64,000 bases of DNA, from NCBI RefSeq assembly GCF_019048265.1, contig NZ_CP077311.1:372001-436000 (forward strand), in the 5' to 3' direction. This DNA comes from Aeromonas sp. FDAARGOS 1405. Its GTDB lineage: Bacteria > Pseudomonadota > Gammaproteobacteria > Enterobacterales > Aeromonadaceae. The number at the start of each line of letters is the position of its first letter. Position 1 is the first letter of the stretch. Under the pieces are notes generated by a model that had not been told where the DNA came from, ran no database searches, and was given only the letters and a program-made list of their open reading frames with translations. Positions 36,767-46,238 of this stretch are shown here, piece after piece. The translations under genes and the position numbers were made by a program.

Positions 36767-39214
36767 ATGGATGGAATGCTTTTCAAGGCCGATACCGAAA
36801 CAATTCTGCCCACGCTGTCAGATCAGAGCATACTCGAACAACTACTGAATACAGCCCCCTTGGGTATAGGTGTCTTTGACTGCCATTTCCGTTATTGCAA
36901 AGTCAATCAGGTACTGGCTGATATCAATGGCAAGACCATAGAGGAACACAAGGGCAAACATCTGAGAGAGATTGTGCCCAAGCTGGCTCCAGTACTGGAG
37001 CCCATGTTCCGGCAAATCCTGCGCCACGGTAGGCCCTACGTGAATATCGCCATCACGGGGCAAACAGCGGCACATGGCAGCAGCGCAAGACGGTGGCAGG
37101 CAACCTATAGTCCGATGTGGAACGACAGTGGCAAGCCGAGCGGTATCCTCGCCATAGTGCGCGATATTACCGAACAGTACGAAACAGAGCAGCGGCTGCA
37201 ACTGGCTATGAGAGCGGCACAAATTGGCGTGTGGGAGTGGTATGTTGCAGAGGATAGATTGCTGTTTAATGGAGAAATTGAACCACTGCTTGGCATACCA
37301 GCTCACCAGTTCAAGGGAGGGCTGCAGGCTTTCATTGACTGCTTTGAACCTGAATCAGGCCAGCAGCTCAGGACAGTTCTGCAAGGGAAAGAGCCCATCC
37401 ATCTCACCCTGAGCTTCATCACTCCCTTAAATGAACGTCACTGGGTTGATATTCATGCCGATCATGTTGCAGCCACGGAATCCATCGGCCACAGAGTGAT
37501 GGGCGTGATCCACAACGCGACGGCCCGGCGGCGTCAGGAGGAGCGACTCCATCAGGCCAACGTGGTTTTCGATACTACGGCCGAGGGAATTATTATTCTG
37601 GACAACAATCACCGTATCATTTCGGTCAACCCGGCTTTCACCATGCTGACGCAATATGATGCCGAGGAGGTAATAGGCCAAGATCCTGGAATCGTTATAC
37701 ATCCGAGACGCTATACCGACCTCGACTCACCATGGCATCAACTGCATCCGGACAATAATGCCTGGCATGGCGAAATGGCCTGTTTACGCAAAGATGGCAG
37801 CTACTTCTCTTCATGGCAGCAGATTAGTGCCGTCTACGACAACTTCAACAACACCACTCACTATGTAATTGCCCTCTCCGACATCAGCGCCATTCGCAAG
37901 GTGGAAGCCGAGCTGAATCATCTCGCTTATCACGATCCCCTGACCGAACTCGGCAATCGCCATCTGCTGCAGGAGCGACTGACTCTTGAACTGAAAACCG
38001 CACAACTCAACAACAAGCGGTTGGGACTACTCTTTATCGATCTGGATGGTTTCAAACTGATCAACGACAGTCTGGGGCACGGGGTGGGCGATGAACTGCT
38101 CAAGCGACTGGCAGAACGGATCCGAAATTGCCTGCAACCGAATGAGCTGGCTACCCGCTTGGGTGGGGACGAATTTCTGGTGCTCATCCCCTATCTGGAA
38201 GCACCTGACGAGCTGATAACACTCGCCAATACCTTGCTGACTGCGCTGCGTGAACCGGTCGAACTGTCCCATGAGCAGGTTGCTATCTCGGCGAGCATCG
38301 GCATCGCTATCTATCCGGACCACGCAACCACCCCTGAGACACTGATCAGTGCCGCCGACAACGCCATGTATGAAGCGAAGAGCCAGGGTCGTAACGGCTT
38401 CCAGTTCTACACCCCATACATGGCGGAACAGGCTCGAGAACGAATGCAAATTGAACAGGGATTACTCAAAGCTCTTGAGCTTGAACAGCTTTGTATTCTC
38501 TATCAGCCCATGACTCATCTTGCCGGCGGTCATCTGAGTGGGCTGGAGGCACTCTTGCGCTGGAAGCACCCCAATGAGGGACTGATCAATCCAGCCCGTT
38601 TTATTCCGGTTGCAGAAGAGTGCGGCCTCATCGAAAAAATTGGCGAATGGGTAATGCGCAATGCCTGTGCACAGGGAAGAAACTGGCTGGCCGCCGGCCT
38701 GCCGGTGCCCCGCTTGTCAGTTAATGTATCGGTGCGAGAGATGCGCTCACCCGGCTATGTGGAACAGGTCGCAACTATTCTGGCCGAAACAGGGTTTCCG
38801 CCTGAGCGACTGGAGATTGAAGTAACGGAAAGCATCATACAACGGGTTGATCAGAGCCTGGATCTCTTTACCCGGCTGAAAAATCTGGGGGTTCAAATTG
38901 CCATCGACGACTTTGGCACCGGATTTTCGTCGCTGAGCCTGCTCAAGACTCTGCCGATTGATCGCATCAAGATCGACCGGGCATTCGTGCAGGCTTTACC
39001 GGAGGACAAGAATAGCAGGGAGCTCTGCCGCACCATCATCAGTCTGGCAGACAGTCTGGAGATGGAGGTTACGGCAGAGGGTATTGAAACTCGAGCACAA
39101 TATACCTTCTTGCAGTCACTTAACTGTGGTGAGGGGCAGGGCTACCTGTTCAGTAAACCGCTGCATGTAGAACAGATGCACGAACGCTTGCATTGCCAAA
39201 GCGTTCAGCAGTAG
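36767..39214 (+). CDS. PAS-PAS-PAS-GGDEF-EAL c-di-GMP signalling protein
   Basis: 815 aa, cytosolic. Three PAS-type sensor repeats (about 20-130, 140-255, 265-380), then a GGDEF domain with intact RLGGDEF (about 465) and an EAL domain with EALLRWKHP (about 592), FIPVAEECGLIEKIGEWV and the DDFGTGFSSLSLLK loop. Both catalytic motifs look intact, so it may be a diguanylate cyclase, a phosphodiesterase or both. Start ATG at 36767, with GGGAG five bases upstream; an ATG at 36737 lacks such a site. Confidence 0.93.
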   Translation: MDGMLFKADTETILPTLSDQSILEQLLNTAPLGIGVFDCHFRYCKVNQVLADINGKTIEEHKGKHLREIVPKLAPVLEPMFRQILRHGRPYVNIAITGQTAAHGSSARRWQATYSPMWNDSGKPSGILAIVRDITEQYETEQRLQLAMRAAQIGVWEWYVAEDRLLFNGEIEPLLGIPAHQFKGGLQAFIDCFEPESGQQLRTVLQGKEPIHLTLSFITPLNERHWVDIHADHVAATESIGHRVMGVIHNATARRRQEERLHQANVVFDTTAEGIIILDNNHRIISVNPAFTMLTQYDAEEVIGQDPGIVIHPRRYTDLDSPWHQLHPDNNAWHGEMACLRKDGSYFSSWQQISAVYDNFNNTTHYVIALSDISAIRKVEAELNHLAYHDPLTELGNRHLLQERLTLELKTAQLNNKRLGLLFIDLDGFKLINDSLGHGVGDELLKRLAERIRNCLQPNELATRLGGDEFLVLIPYLEAPDELITLANTLLTALREPVELSHEQVAISASIGIAIYPDHATTPETLISAADNAMYEAKSQGRNGFQFYTPYMAEQARERMQIEQGLLKALELEQLCILYQPMTHLAGGHLSGLEALLRWKHPNEGLINPARFIPVAEECGLIEKIGEWVMRNACAQGRNWLAAGLPVPRLSVNVSVREMRSPGYVEQVATILAETGFPPERLEIEVTESIIQRVDQSLDLFTRLKNLGVQIAIDDFGTGFSSLSLLKTLPIDRIKIDRAFVQALPEDKNSRELCRTIISLADSLEMEVTAEGIETRAQYTFLQSLNCGEGQGYLFSKPLHVEQMHERLHCQSVQQ

Positions 39215-39255
39215 CAATATCAGGGAAACGAACGGCCAACGACTGGACAATCAAA

Positions 39256-39534
39256 CTATTTTCCAAACGTCAGGGTAGGAACACCACCGTTATCCCGGTC
39301 ATTGGCCATGCGAGTGAGCGGTGAGTCACCCGAGTAACGGGAGCCTGGCTCACTGAGGGAAAACCTGGCTCCCGGCTTTTTGTCCTGCCATGCATGACCA
39401 AGCTGCTCAGCAACCCGATCCCGTACAGTCTGTGACGGCTCCTGGTGTGTAATAGCAAACTCTTTGGGAGGCTTGTCTGCAAGAACAGGCGCATCAAACT
39501 GCCACAGGGATGCACAGAGCAACAGAGAGAACAT
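39256..39534 (-). CDS. Small secreted protein, unknown
   Basis: 92 aa. Signal peptide MFSLLLCASLWQFDAPVLA, then a charged mature part of about 70 residues (KPPKEFAITHQEPSQTV...). GAGG five bases before the ATG at 39534 supports it. The cysteine in LLLC is too early for a clear lipobox. Convergent with the c-di-GMP gene; no recognisable family. Confidence 0.65.
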   Translation of the reverse strand: MFSLLLCASLWQFDAPVLADKPPKEFAITHQEPSQTVRDRVAEQLGHAWQDKKPGARFSLSEPGSRYSGDSPLTRMANDRDNGGVPTLTFGK

Positions 39535-39702
39535 AACAACCTCTATCAATCAAAAACACCTTTTTACCCACTCACCGCGTGAGTGTCACCCATTACCCTG
39601 TAACCAAATGTTGCTGTCTATCCAAAAGTCTAATTGTCCCCCTCGACCAAAGGTATAAGTTGTTACTTAATTATTAAAAGTATGTATTCAAAGGAGTGAC
39701 AG

Positions 39703-41649
39703 ATGAGCGAGAGCAAGGTCTACCCGGTCAAACCCCACATCAGCAGCAATGCACTGCTAGACAAGGGCGACTACGCCGCCATGTATCAGGCCTCCGTCGA
39801 GGATCCCGAGACCTTCTGGGGAGAGCAGGGAAAAATCCTCGACTGGATGAAACCCTATAGCAAGGTCAAAAACACCTCCTACGATCCGGGCCATGTCTCC
39901 ATCAAATGGTTTGAAGATGGCCAGCTCAACGTCTCCGCCAACTGCCTCGATCGCCATCTCGCCGAACGGGGCGACAAGGTTGCCATCATCTGGGAAGGGG
40001 ACAACCCCGCCGAAGATCGCAAACTCACTTACCGCGAGCTGCACGCCGAAGTGTGCAAATTTGCCAACGTATTGAAAGCTCAGGGGGTACACCGCGGCGA
40101 TGTGGTCTGCCTCTACATGCCCATGGTACCGGAAGCAGCTATCGCCATGCTGGCCTGTACCCGCATCGGCGCGGTACACAGCATAGTATTCGGCGGCTTC
40201 TCGCCGGAAGCGCTGGCTGGTCGCATCATCGACTCGGGCTCCCGCATCGTGATCACCGCCGACGAAGGGCTGCGTGGTGGCCGCCCGGTGCCACTCAAGA
40301 AGAATGTGGATGAAGCGCTCACCAACCCGGATACCCAGGTCAACAAGGTGATCGTGCTCAAGCGCACCGGTGGTAATATCGCCTGGCACAGCCACCGCGA
40401 CATCTGGTGGCACGAAGCAACCGCAGCCGTCAGCAGCGACTGCCCACCCGAAGCGATGAATGCCGAAGATCCGCTCTTTATCCTCTATACCTCCGGCTCC
40501 ACCGGCAAACCCAAAGGGGTGCTGCACACCACCGGCGGTTATCTGGTCTATGCCACCCTCACCTTCAAATATGTGTTCGACTACCACGAAGAGGATATCT
40601 ACTGGTGTACCGCCGACGTGGGCTGGGTCACCGGTCACTCCTATCTGGTCTACGGGCCGCTCGCCAACGGCGCCACCACCATCATGTTCGAAGGGGTGCC
40701 CAACTACCCGGCCACCAACCGCATGAGTCAGGTGGTGGACAAGCATCAGGTCACCATCCTCTATACCGCACCGACCGCCATCCGTGCCCTGATGGCCAAG
40801 GGCAACGAAGCGGTCACCGGCACCTCCCGCCAGAGCCTGCGCATCATGGGGTCAGTGGGTGAACCCATCAACCCAGAAGCCTGGGAGTGGTACTACCGCA
40901 CCATTGGCGACGAGCGCTGCCCCATCGTCGATACCTGGTGGCAGACCGAGACTGGCGGCATCCTCATCACCCCGCTGCCCGGCGTCACCGACCTGAAACC
41001 GGGTTCGGCTACCAAACCGTTCTTCGGCGTACAGCCTGCGCTGGTCGACAACATGGGCGAACCGCTGGAGGGAGCCACCGAGGGCAACCTGGTGATCACC
41101 GACTCCTGGCCGGGTCAGATGCGCACCGTGTTCGGGGATCACGAACGCTTCGAGCAGACCTACTTCTCCACCTTCCCGGGCCGCTACTTCACCGGCGATG
41201 GTGCCCGTCGCGACGAGGACGGCTACTACTGGATCACCGGTCGGGTGGATGATGTACTGAACGTCTCCGGCCACCGCATGGGTACCGCCGAAATTGAATC
41301 GGCGCTGGTGGCCCATCCCAAGATCGCCGAAGCGGCGGTGGTAGGGGTTCCTCACGAGATCAAGGGTCAGGGCATCTACGCCTATGTCACCCTGATCGCC
41401 GGGGAAGAGCCGAGCCGCGAGCTGCACAAAGAGGTGAAGGAGTGGGTGCGCAAGGAGATTGGCGCCATCGCCACGCCAGATGTCATTCACTGGGCGGAGG
41501 GGCTGCCGAAGACCCGCTCCGGCAAGATCATGCGCCGGATCTTGCGCAAGATCGCCACCGGCGAAACCGACAGTTTGGGGGATATCTCCACCCTGGCGGA
41601 TCCGGGTGTGGTGGACAAGCTGATCCGCGAGAAGTCGGAAGCAGCCTGA
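39703..41649 (+). CDS. acs: Acetyl-CoA synthetase
   Basis: 648 aa AMP-forming enzyme activating acetate to acetyl-CoA, feeding the acc genes nearby. ATP loop [30 protein letters not shown], and the hinge [20 protein letters not shown]. The C-terminal [10 protein letters not shown] lysine is the acetylation site regulated by Pat/CobB in relatives. AAGGAG precedes the ATG. Monocistronic; followed by a hairpin at 41670. Confidence 0.97.
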   Translation: MSESKVYPVKPHISSNALLDKGDYAAMYQASVEDPETFWGEQGKILDWMKPYSKVKNTSYDPGHVSIKWFEDGQLNVSANCLDRHLAERGDKVAIIWEGDNPAEDRKLTYRELHAEVCKFANVLKAQGVHRGDVVCLYMPMVPEAAIAMLACTRIGAVHSIVFGGFSPEALAGRIIDSGSRIVITADEGLRGGRPVPLKKNVDEALTNPDTQVNKVIVLKRTGGNIAWHSHRDIWWHEATAAVSSDCPPEAMNAEDPLFILYTSGSTGKPKGVLHTTGGYLVYATLTFKYVFDYHEEDIYWCTADVGWVTGHSYLVYGPLANGATTIMFEGVPNYPATNRMSQVVDKHQVTILYTAPTAIRALMAKGNEAVTGTSRQSLRIMGSVGEPINPEAWEWYYRTIGDERCPIVDTWWQTETGGILITPLPGVTDLKPGSATKPFFGVQPALVDNMGEPLEGATEGNLVITDSWPGQMRTVFGDHERFEQTYFSTFPGRYFTGDGARRDEDGYYWITGRVDDVLNVSGHRMGTAEIESALVAHPKIAEAAVVGVPHEIKGQGIYAYVTLIAGEEPSRELHKEVKEWVRKEIGAIATPDVIHWAEGLPKTRSGKIMRRILRKIATGETDSLGDISTLADPGVVDKLIREKSEAA

Positions 41650-41669
41650 TCTCCTGCCAACTCTTGTTC

Positions 41670-41695
41670 AAAGCCGGCCTTGTGCCGGCTTTGTT
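41670..41695 (+). terminator. Probable terminator after acs
   Basis: Stem AAAGCCGGC / GCCGGCTTT with loop CTTGT; T tract short (TTTGTTGC). Confidence 0.65.
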
Positions 41696-41832
41696 GCTTC
41701 TACAGCGGTACAAACAGCCTGAGCCGCTGAAACTGGACGCACAGGGAGGGGAGTTCAATAAATAGTCAGATGTAGAGATTAGACCAGTAAAATGCTGCTA
41801 ATTTTCACGAAATCAATATAATTGCGAAATCT

Positions 41833-41848
41833 GTGTGCCAGGGCACAC
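41833..41848. promoter_or_regulatory. Palindrome in the aroQ-accBC upstream region
   Basis: Perfect inverted repeat GTGTGCC-AG-GGCACAC, flanked by AATC/GATT that extend it with one mismatch each side. About 85 bases before the aroQ start, where an operator would sit. Regulator unknown. Confidence 0.35.
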
Positions 41849-41933
41849 CGATTTGCGCAGAAAATGGCTAGATTTCTGGTAGTCCACAAGATAGCTGACA
41901 GATAGCAGCATTATCATCGAGGATGCACTCAAT

Positions 41934-42383
41934 ATGTCGCAAAATCACCGTATTCTCCTGCTCAACGGACCAAACCTGAATCTGCTGGGCAAACGGGAAC
42001 CGGGCATCTACGGCAGCAAGACGCTTGATGAGATCGTCGCCGATCTGAAGCTCAACGCCAGCGAACTCGGTGTCACTCTGGAACATCTGCAATCCAACGC
42101 CGAACATGAGTTGGTCAGCCGCATCCATCAGGCCATGGGTCAGGTGGATTTCATCATCATCAATCCAGCCGCCTTCACTCACACCAGCGTCGCCATCCGC
42201 GATGCGCTGCTGGGTGTCGCCATCCCCTTTATCGAGGTTCACCTGTCAAACGTTCATGCCAGGGAGCCATTCCGTCATCACTCCTATCTGTCTGATGTCG
42301 CCAAAGGGGTCATTTGTGGTCTGGGGGCCGATGGCTATCAATTCGCTTTAACCGCGGCCGTGCGCCATCTGCACGCGGCTTGA
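41934..42383 (+). CDS. aroQ: 3-dehydroquinate dehydratase, type II
   Basis: 149 aa dodecameric enzyme of the shikimate pathway. [19 protein letters not shown] with the catalytic Arg/Tyr, [29 protein letters not shown], and [18 protein letters not shown]. Directly before accBC, the usual gamma-proteobacterial grouping, with 36 bases between. Confidence 0.97.
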   Translation: MSQNHRILLLNGPNLNLLGKREPGIYGSKTLDEIVADLKLNASELGVTLEHLQSNAEHELVSRIHQAMGQVDFIIINPAAFTHTSVAIRDALLGVAIPFIEVHLSNVHAREPFRHHSYLSDVAKGVICGLGADGYQFALTAAVRHLHAA

Positions 42384-42419
42384 TAATCACTGATCAGATA
42401 AAGAAGAAAGAGAATGCTA

Positions 42420-42875
42420 ATGGATATCCGCAAAATCAAGAAGCTGATTGAACTGGTTGAAGAGTCCGGCATCGCCGAACTGGAGATCTCCGAAGGTGAA
42501 GAGTCCGTTCGCATCAGCCGCAACTTCGCAGGCCAGGTCACTGCCGCACCGCAGATGATCATGCAGCAAGCAGCCGCTCCGGTTGCCGCTCCAGCCGCCG
42601 CCCCGGTTTCCGCTGCGCCGGCCGCAGATGCCGCACCGAGCGGTCACCTGATGCGCTCTCCCATGGTTGGCTCCTTCTACCGCTCCTCCAGCCCGGAAGC
42701 CAAGCCGTTCGTGGAAGTGGGTCAGCAAGTCAATGTCGGCGATACCCTGTGCATCGTCGAAGCCATGAAAATGATGAACCAAATCGAGTCTGACAAGGCC
42801 GGTGTGATCAAAGCGATCCTGGTTGAAAATGGTCAGGCCGTCGAATTTGACGAGCCGCTGTTCATCATCGAATAA
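42420..42875 (+). CDS. accB: Biotin carboxyl carrier protein AccB
   Basis: 151 aa carrier of acetyl-CoA carboxylase. N-terminal [18 protein letters not shown], an Ala/Pro-rich linker (about 45-75), then the biotinyl domain with EAMKMMNQ (biotin on Lys117). The start ATG at 42420 has AGAG seven bases upstream; an ATG at 42414 would add two residues. In operon with accC (15-base gap). Confidence 0.96.
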   Translation: MDIRKIKKLIELVEESGIAELEISEGEESVRISRNFAGQVTAAPQMIMQQAAAPVAAPAAAPVSAAPAADAAPSGHLMRSPMVGSFYRSSSPEAKPFVEVGQQVNVGDTLCIVEAMKMMNQIESDKAGVIKAILVENGQAVEFDEPLFIIE

Positions 42876-42890
42876 GGGAAATCGCCACCC

Positions 42891-44231
42891 ATGTTGGACA
42901 AAGTAGTCATCGCCAACCGCGGTGAAATTGCCCTGCGGATCCTGCGCGCCTGCAAAGAGCTCGGGATCAAGACAGTGGCCGTTCACTCCACCGCCGACCG
43001 GGAGCTCAAACATGTGCTGCTGGCCGACGAATCCATCTGTATCGGCAAACCAGCCAGTACCGACTCCTACCTCAACGTTCCGGCTATCATCGCCGCCGCC
43101 GAGGTGACCGGTGCCGTGGCCATCCACCCGGGTTACGGCTTCCTCTCCGAGAACGCCGATTTTGCCGAAGTGGTCGAAAAATCCGGCTTCATCTTCATCG
43201 GCCCGCGCGCCGAGACCATCCGCCTGATGGGTGACAAAGTCTCCGCCATCGAAGCGATGAAGAAGGCAGGCGTACCGTGTGTACCGGGCTCTGACGGTCC
43301 GGTGGACAACGACACCAAGCGCAACGCCGCCATTGCCAAGCGCATCGGCTATCCGGTGATCATCAAGGCCGCCGGTGGCGGCGGTGGTCGTGGCATGCGC
43401 GTGGTACGCAGCGAGGCCGAGCTAGCCTCCGCCATTGCCCTAACCAAATCCGAAGCAGGCCAGTTCTTCAAGAACGACATGGTCTACATGGAGAAGTACC
43501 TGGAAAACCCGCGCCACATCGAAATTCAGGTGTTGGCAGACGGCCAGGGCAACGCCCTCTATCTGGGCGAGCGTGACTGCTCCATGCAGCGTCGCCACCA
43601 GAAAGTGGTGGAAGAGGCGCCGGCACCCGGCATCACCGCCGAAATGCGCAAGTTCATCGGCGAGCGCTGTGTGCGCGCCTGTATCGAGATCGGCTACCGC
43701 GGTGCGGGTACTTTCGAGTTCCTGTACGAGAACGGCGAGTTCTATTTCATCGAAATGAACACCCGTATCCAGGTTGAGCATCCGGTCACCGAGATGGTCA
43801 CCGGTATCGATCTGATCAAGGAGCAGCTGCGCATCGCCGCCGGTCAGCCCCTGTCGATCACCCAGCAGGATATCCGCATCCGTGGTCATGCCATCGAGTG
43901 CCGGATCAACGCCGAAGATCCGGCCACCTTCATGCCCTCTCCGGGTCTGGTGCAGCGCTTCCACGCGCCGGGTGGTCTGGGCGTGCGTTGGGACTCCCAC
44001 ATCTATGCCGGTTACAAGGTACCGCCCCACTATGATTCGATGATCGGCAAGCTGATCTGCTACGGCGAGAATCGTGACATTGCCATCGCCCGCATGCGCC
44101 ATGCGCTGGACGAGCTGGTAGTGGAAGGGATCAAGACCAACGTACCGCTGCAAAAAGAGATCATGAAAGACGAAAACTTCCAGCACGGTGGCACCAATAT
44201 CCACTACCTGCACAAGAAGTTAGGTCTGTAA
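42891..44231 (+). CDS. accC: Biotin carboxylase AccC
   Basis: 446 aa ATP-grasp enzyme carboxylating biotin on Acc[19 protein letters not shown], the glycine-rich loop [32 protein letters not shown] and [18 protein letters not shown] are visible. The C-terminus is HYLHKKLGL, shorter by three residues than E. coli (KKLGLQEK). A diverged second copy of the last 48 bases plus 18 bases of 3' flank follows it. Confidence 0.97.
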   Translation: MLDKVVIANRGEIALRILRACKELGIKTVAVHSTADRELKHVLLADESICIGKPASTDSYLNVPAIIAAAEVTGAVAIHPGYGFLSENADFAEVVEKSGFIFIGPRAETIRLMGDKVSAIEAMKKAGVPCVPGSDGPVDNDTKRNAAIAKRIGYPVIIKAAGGGGGRGMRVVRSEAELASAIALTKSEAGQFFKNDMVYMEKYLENPRHIEIQVLADGQGNALYLGERDCSMQRRHQKVVEEAPAPGITAEMRKFIGERCVRACIEIGYRGAGTFEFLYENGEFYFIEMNTRIQVEHPVTEMVTGIDLIKEQLRIAAGQPLSITQQDIRIRGHAIECRINAEDPATFMPSPGLVQRFHAPGGLGVRWDSHIYAGYKVPPHYDSMIGKLICYGENRDIAIARMRHALDELVVEGIKTNVPLQKEIMKDENFQHGGTNIHYLHKKLGL

Positions 44232-44260
44232 GGATCGCTGATAGAGACCCGATGACATTG

Positions 44261-44329
44261 CACGGTGGCAGTACCAACGCCCACTATCTGCACAAGAAGT
44301 TGGGTCTGTAAGGATCTCTGATAGAGACC
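44261..44329 (+). pseudogene. Vestigial duplicate of the accC 3' end
   Basis: 69 bases that repeat 44184-44249: the last 15 codons of accC, its stop codon, and 18 bases beyond it (GGATCTCTGATAGAGACC against GGATCGCTGATAGAGACC). By my alignment 60 of 66 shared positions match, with a 3-base insertion. In frame: [16 protein letters not shown] and stop, against [15 protein letters not shown]. Because the repeat includes 3' flank, it is a copy of a gene end with its downstream sequence. Confidence 0.88.
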
Positions 44330-44370
44330 GGACTTCCGGTGGAAGTCTGCTCCGCAAGGAGCCTCTGCTG

Positions 44371-44402
44371 AAAAAGGGCCATGGCGACATGGCCCTTTTT
44401 TG
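44371..44402 (+). terminator. Intrinsic terminator after accBC
   Basis: Stem AAAAAGGGCCATG / CATGGCCCTTTTT with loop GCGA, ending in a T run. Separates accC from yhdT. Confidence 0.9.
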
Positions 44403-44438
44403 TTATCCTTGCGCCCCTCAAAATTGTCGGAGGCCAAG

Positions 44439-44702
44439 GTGAACCGTTTTGCTCTCGCCCGCCGGGAAGCAGCTTTCTGCCTGCTGCTGACCCTACTCTA
44501 TTTTCTTGCCTGGTATGGCACGGCTTATCTGATCCCGGAAGAGATCGAATGCTGGGACATTCCCCTTTGGTTCCTGCTCAGTTGCGTGGCGATGCCACTG
44601 CTGTTCATCGCACTATGTGCCCTGATGGTGGATCGACTGTTTGTGGATATCCCCCTCGATACCCCAGCCCCTTCCGGCAAGGAGTCATCCCATGAATCTT
44701 GA
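44439..44702 (+). CDS. yhdT: YhdT family small membrane protein
   Basis: 87 aa, DUF997 family. Two predicted helices (about 10-32 and 40-64) with WYGTAYLIPEEIECWDIPLWF between them. GTG start at 44439 with GGAGG six bases upstream. Overlaps panF by 11 bases; yhdT-panF is a conserved pair and YhdT is thought to assist or accompany the permease, but its role is unproven. Confidence 0.88.
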   Translation: MNRFALARREAAFCLLLTLLYFLAWYGTAYLIPEEIECWDIPLWFLLSCVAMPLLFIALCALMVDRLFVDIPLDTPAPSGKESSHES

Positions 44703-46149
44703 GCTGATGCTGCCGCTCTTCATCTATCTGGTGCTGGTGCTGGGGGTGGGTTTCTGGGCCAGCCGTCATAGAGCTGAAGGCAACTTCGTGCAGGAGTACT
44801 TCATCGGCAACCGCAGCATGGGCGGGCTGGTGCTGGCGATGACGCTAGTGGCCACCTACACCTCGGCCTCCTCCTTTATCGGTGGGCCGGGCGCGGCCTA
44901 CAAGATCGGTCTGGGCTGGGTGTTGCTGGCGATGATCCAGCTGCCCACCGTCTGGCTCACTCTGGGAGTACTGGGCAAGAAGTTCGCCATCATCGCCCGC
45001 CGGGTCAATGCGGTGACCATCAACGACATGCTGTGGGCCCGCTATCAGAGCAAGGCAGTGGTGATCCTCGGCTCCGTTACTATCATCCTCGCCTTTATCG
45101 CGACCATGGTGGTGCAGTTTATCGGCGGTGCCCGCCTGCTGGAGACCGCCACCGGGCTCTCCTACCAGCAGGGGTTGATGCTGTTTGCCAGCTGTGTGCT
45201 GCTCTACACCATCATCGGCGGCTTCCGCGCCGTGGTGATGACTGATGCCCTGCAGGGGATCATCATGCTGATCGGCACCGGCGCCCTGCTGGCAGGAATT
45301 CTGATTGCCGGTGACGGCCTGCCGAACCTTATCCACCAGCTCAGGGAGATCGATCCCAAGCTGGTAAGCCCGCAAGGGGCCGGCGACATGCTGACCCAGC
45401 CCTTTATGCTGAGCTTCTGGATCCTGGTCTGTGTCGGGGTGGTGGGGCTGCCCCACTCGGCATTGCGCTGTTTTGGCTATCGCGACAGCAAGGCGCTCCA
45501 TCGTGGCATTCTGATCGGCACCGTGGTCAGCGCCCTGCTGATGTTCGGCATGCATCTGGCTGGCGCCCTCGGCCGCGCCATCCTGCCCGGCATGGACAGC
45601 CCGGACAAGATCATGCCCTCCCTGATGATGGAAGTGCTGCCCCCCTGGCTGGCCGGGGTCTTCCTGGCTGCGCCGATGGCGGCCATCATGTCCACCATCG
45701 ACTCCCAGCTGATCCAGGCTTCCGCCACTCTGGTGAAGGATCTCTACCTCAACTATCTGAGTCCAAAGCAGGAGAAGCTGGAAGTGCGCATTCCCCGCCT
45801 CTCTCTGCTCTGCACCCTGATCTTGGGCACTCTGGTGCTGCTAGCGGCGTTGCAACCGCCCGAGATGATCATCTGGCTCAACCTGCTCGCCTTTGGCGGC
45901 CTGCAGGCGGTGTTCCTCTGGCCGCTGGTGCTCGGTCTCTACTGGTCACGGGCCAACGGCCCGGGCGCGCTGGCCAGCATGGTCAGCGGCATCGTCTGCT
46001 ATGGGGTACTCAGTCAGTGGGGGATCAAGCTGGCTGGCCTGCACGCCATAGTGCCAAGCCTCACGCTGGCACTGGTGGTCTTTATCACGGTCAGCCTGCT
46101 GACGGCACCGCCCTCGCGGGAAGTGCGCGAGCTTTTCGGGCAGAAATAA
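44692..46149 (+). CDS. panF: Sodium/pantothenate symporter
   Basis: 485 aa SSF-family permease with about 12-13 membrane helices. Imports pantothenate with Na+ for CoA synthesis. Family motifs: YFIGNRSMGGLVLAMTLVAT, SSFIGGPGAAYKIGLGWV and GFRAVVMTDALQG (the SSS signature). Start ATG at 44692 inside the end of yhdT. In E. coli prmA follows directly; here about 4 kb intervene. Confidence 0.95.
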   Translation: MNLELMLPLFIYLVLVLGVGFWASRHRAEGNFVQEYFIGNRSMGGLVLAMTLVATYTSASSFIGGPGAAYKIGLGWVLLAMIQLPTVWLTLGVLGKKFAIIARRVNAVTINDMLWARYQSKAVVILGSVTIILAFIATMVVQFIGGARLLETATGLSYQQGLMLFASCVLLYTIIGGFRAVVMTDALQGIIMLIGTGALLAGILIAGDGLPNLIHQLREIDPKLVSPQGAGDMLTQPFMLSFWILVCVGVVGLPHSALRCFGYRDSKALHRGILIGTVVSALLMFGMHLAGALGRAILPGMDSPDKIMPSLMMEVLPPWLAGVFLAAPMAAIMSTIDSQLIQASATLVKDLYLNYLSPKQEKLEVRIPRLSLLCTLILGTLVLLAALQPPEMIIWLNLLAFGGLQAVFLWPLVLGLYWSRANGPGALASMVSGIVCYGVLSQWGIKLAGLHAIVPSLTLALVVFITVSLLTAPPSREVRELFGQK

Positions 46150-46238
46150 TAAAAATATAAATTAGGGGTTCCAAAACTATCCCCAAATAGGTGTTTTCCG
46201 GTTAAACTGTGCGCCAAGTCACAGAACGTAGCCGCTGT

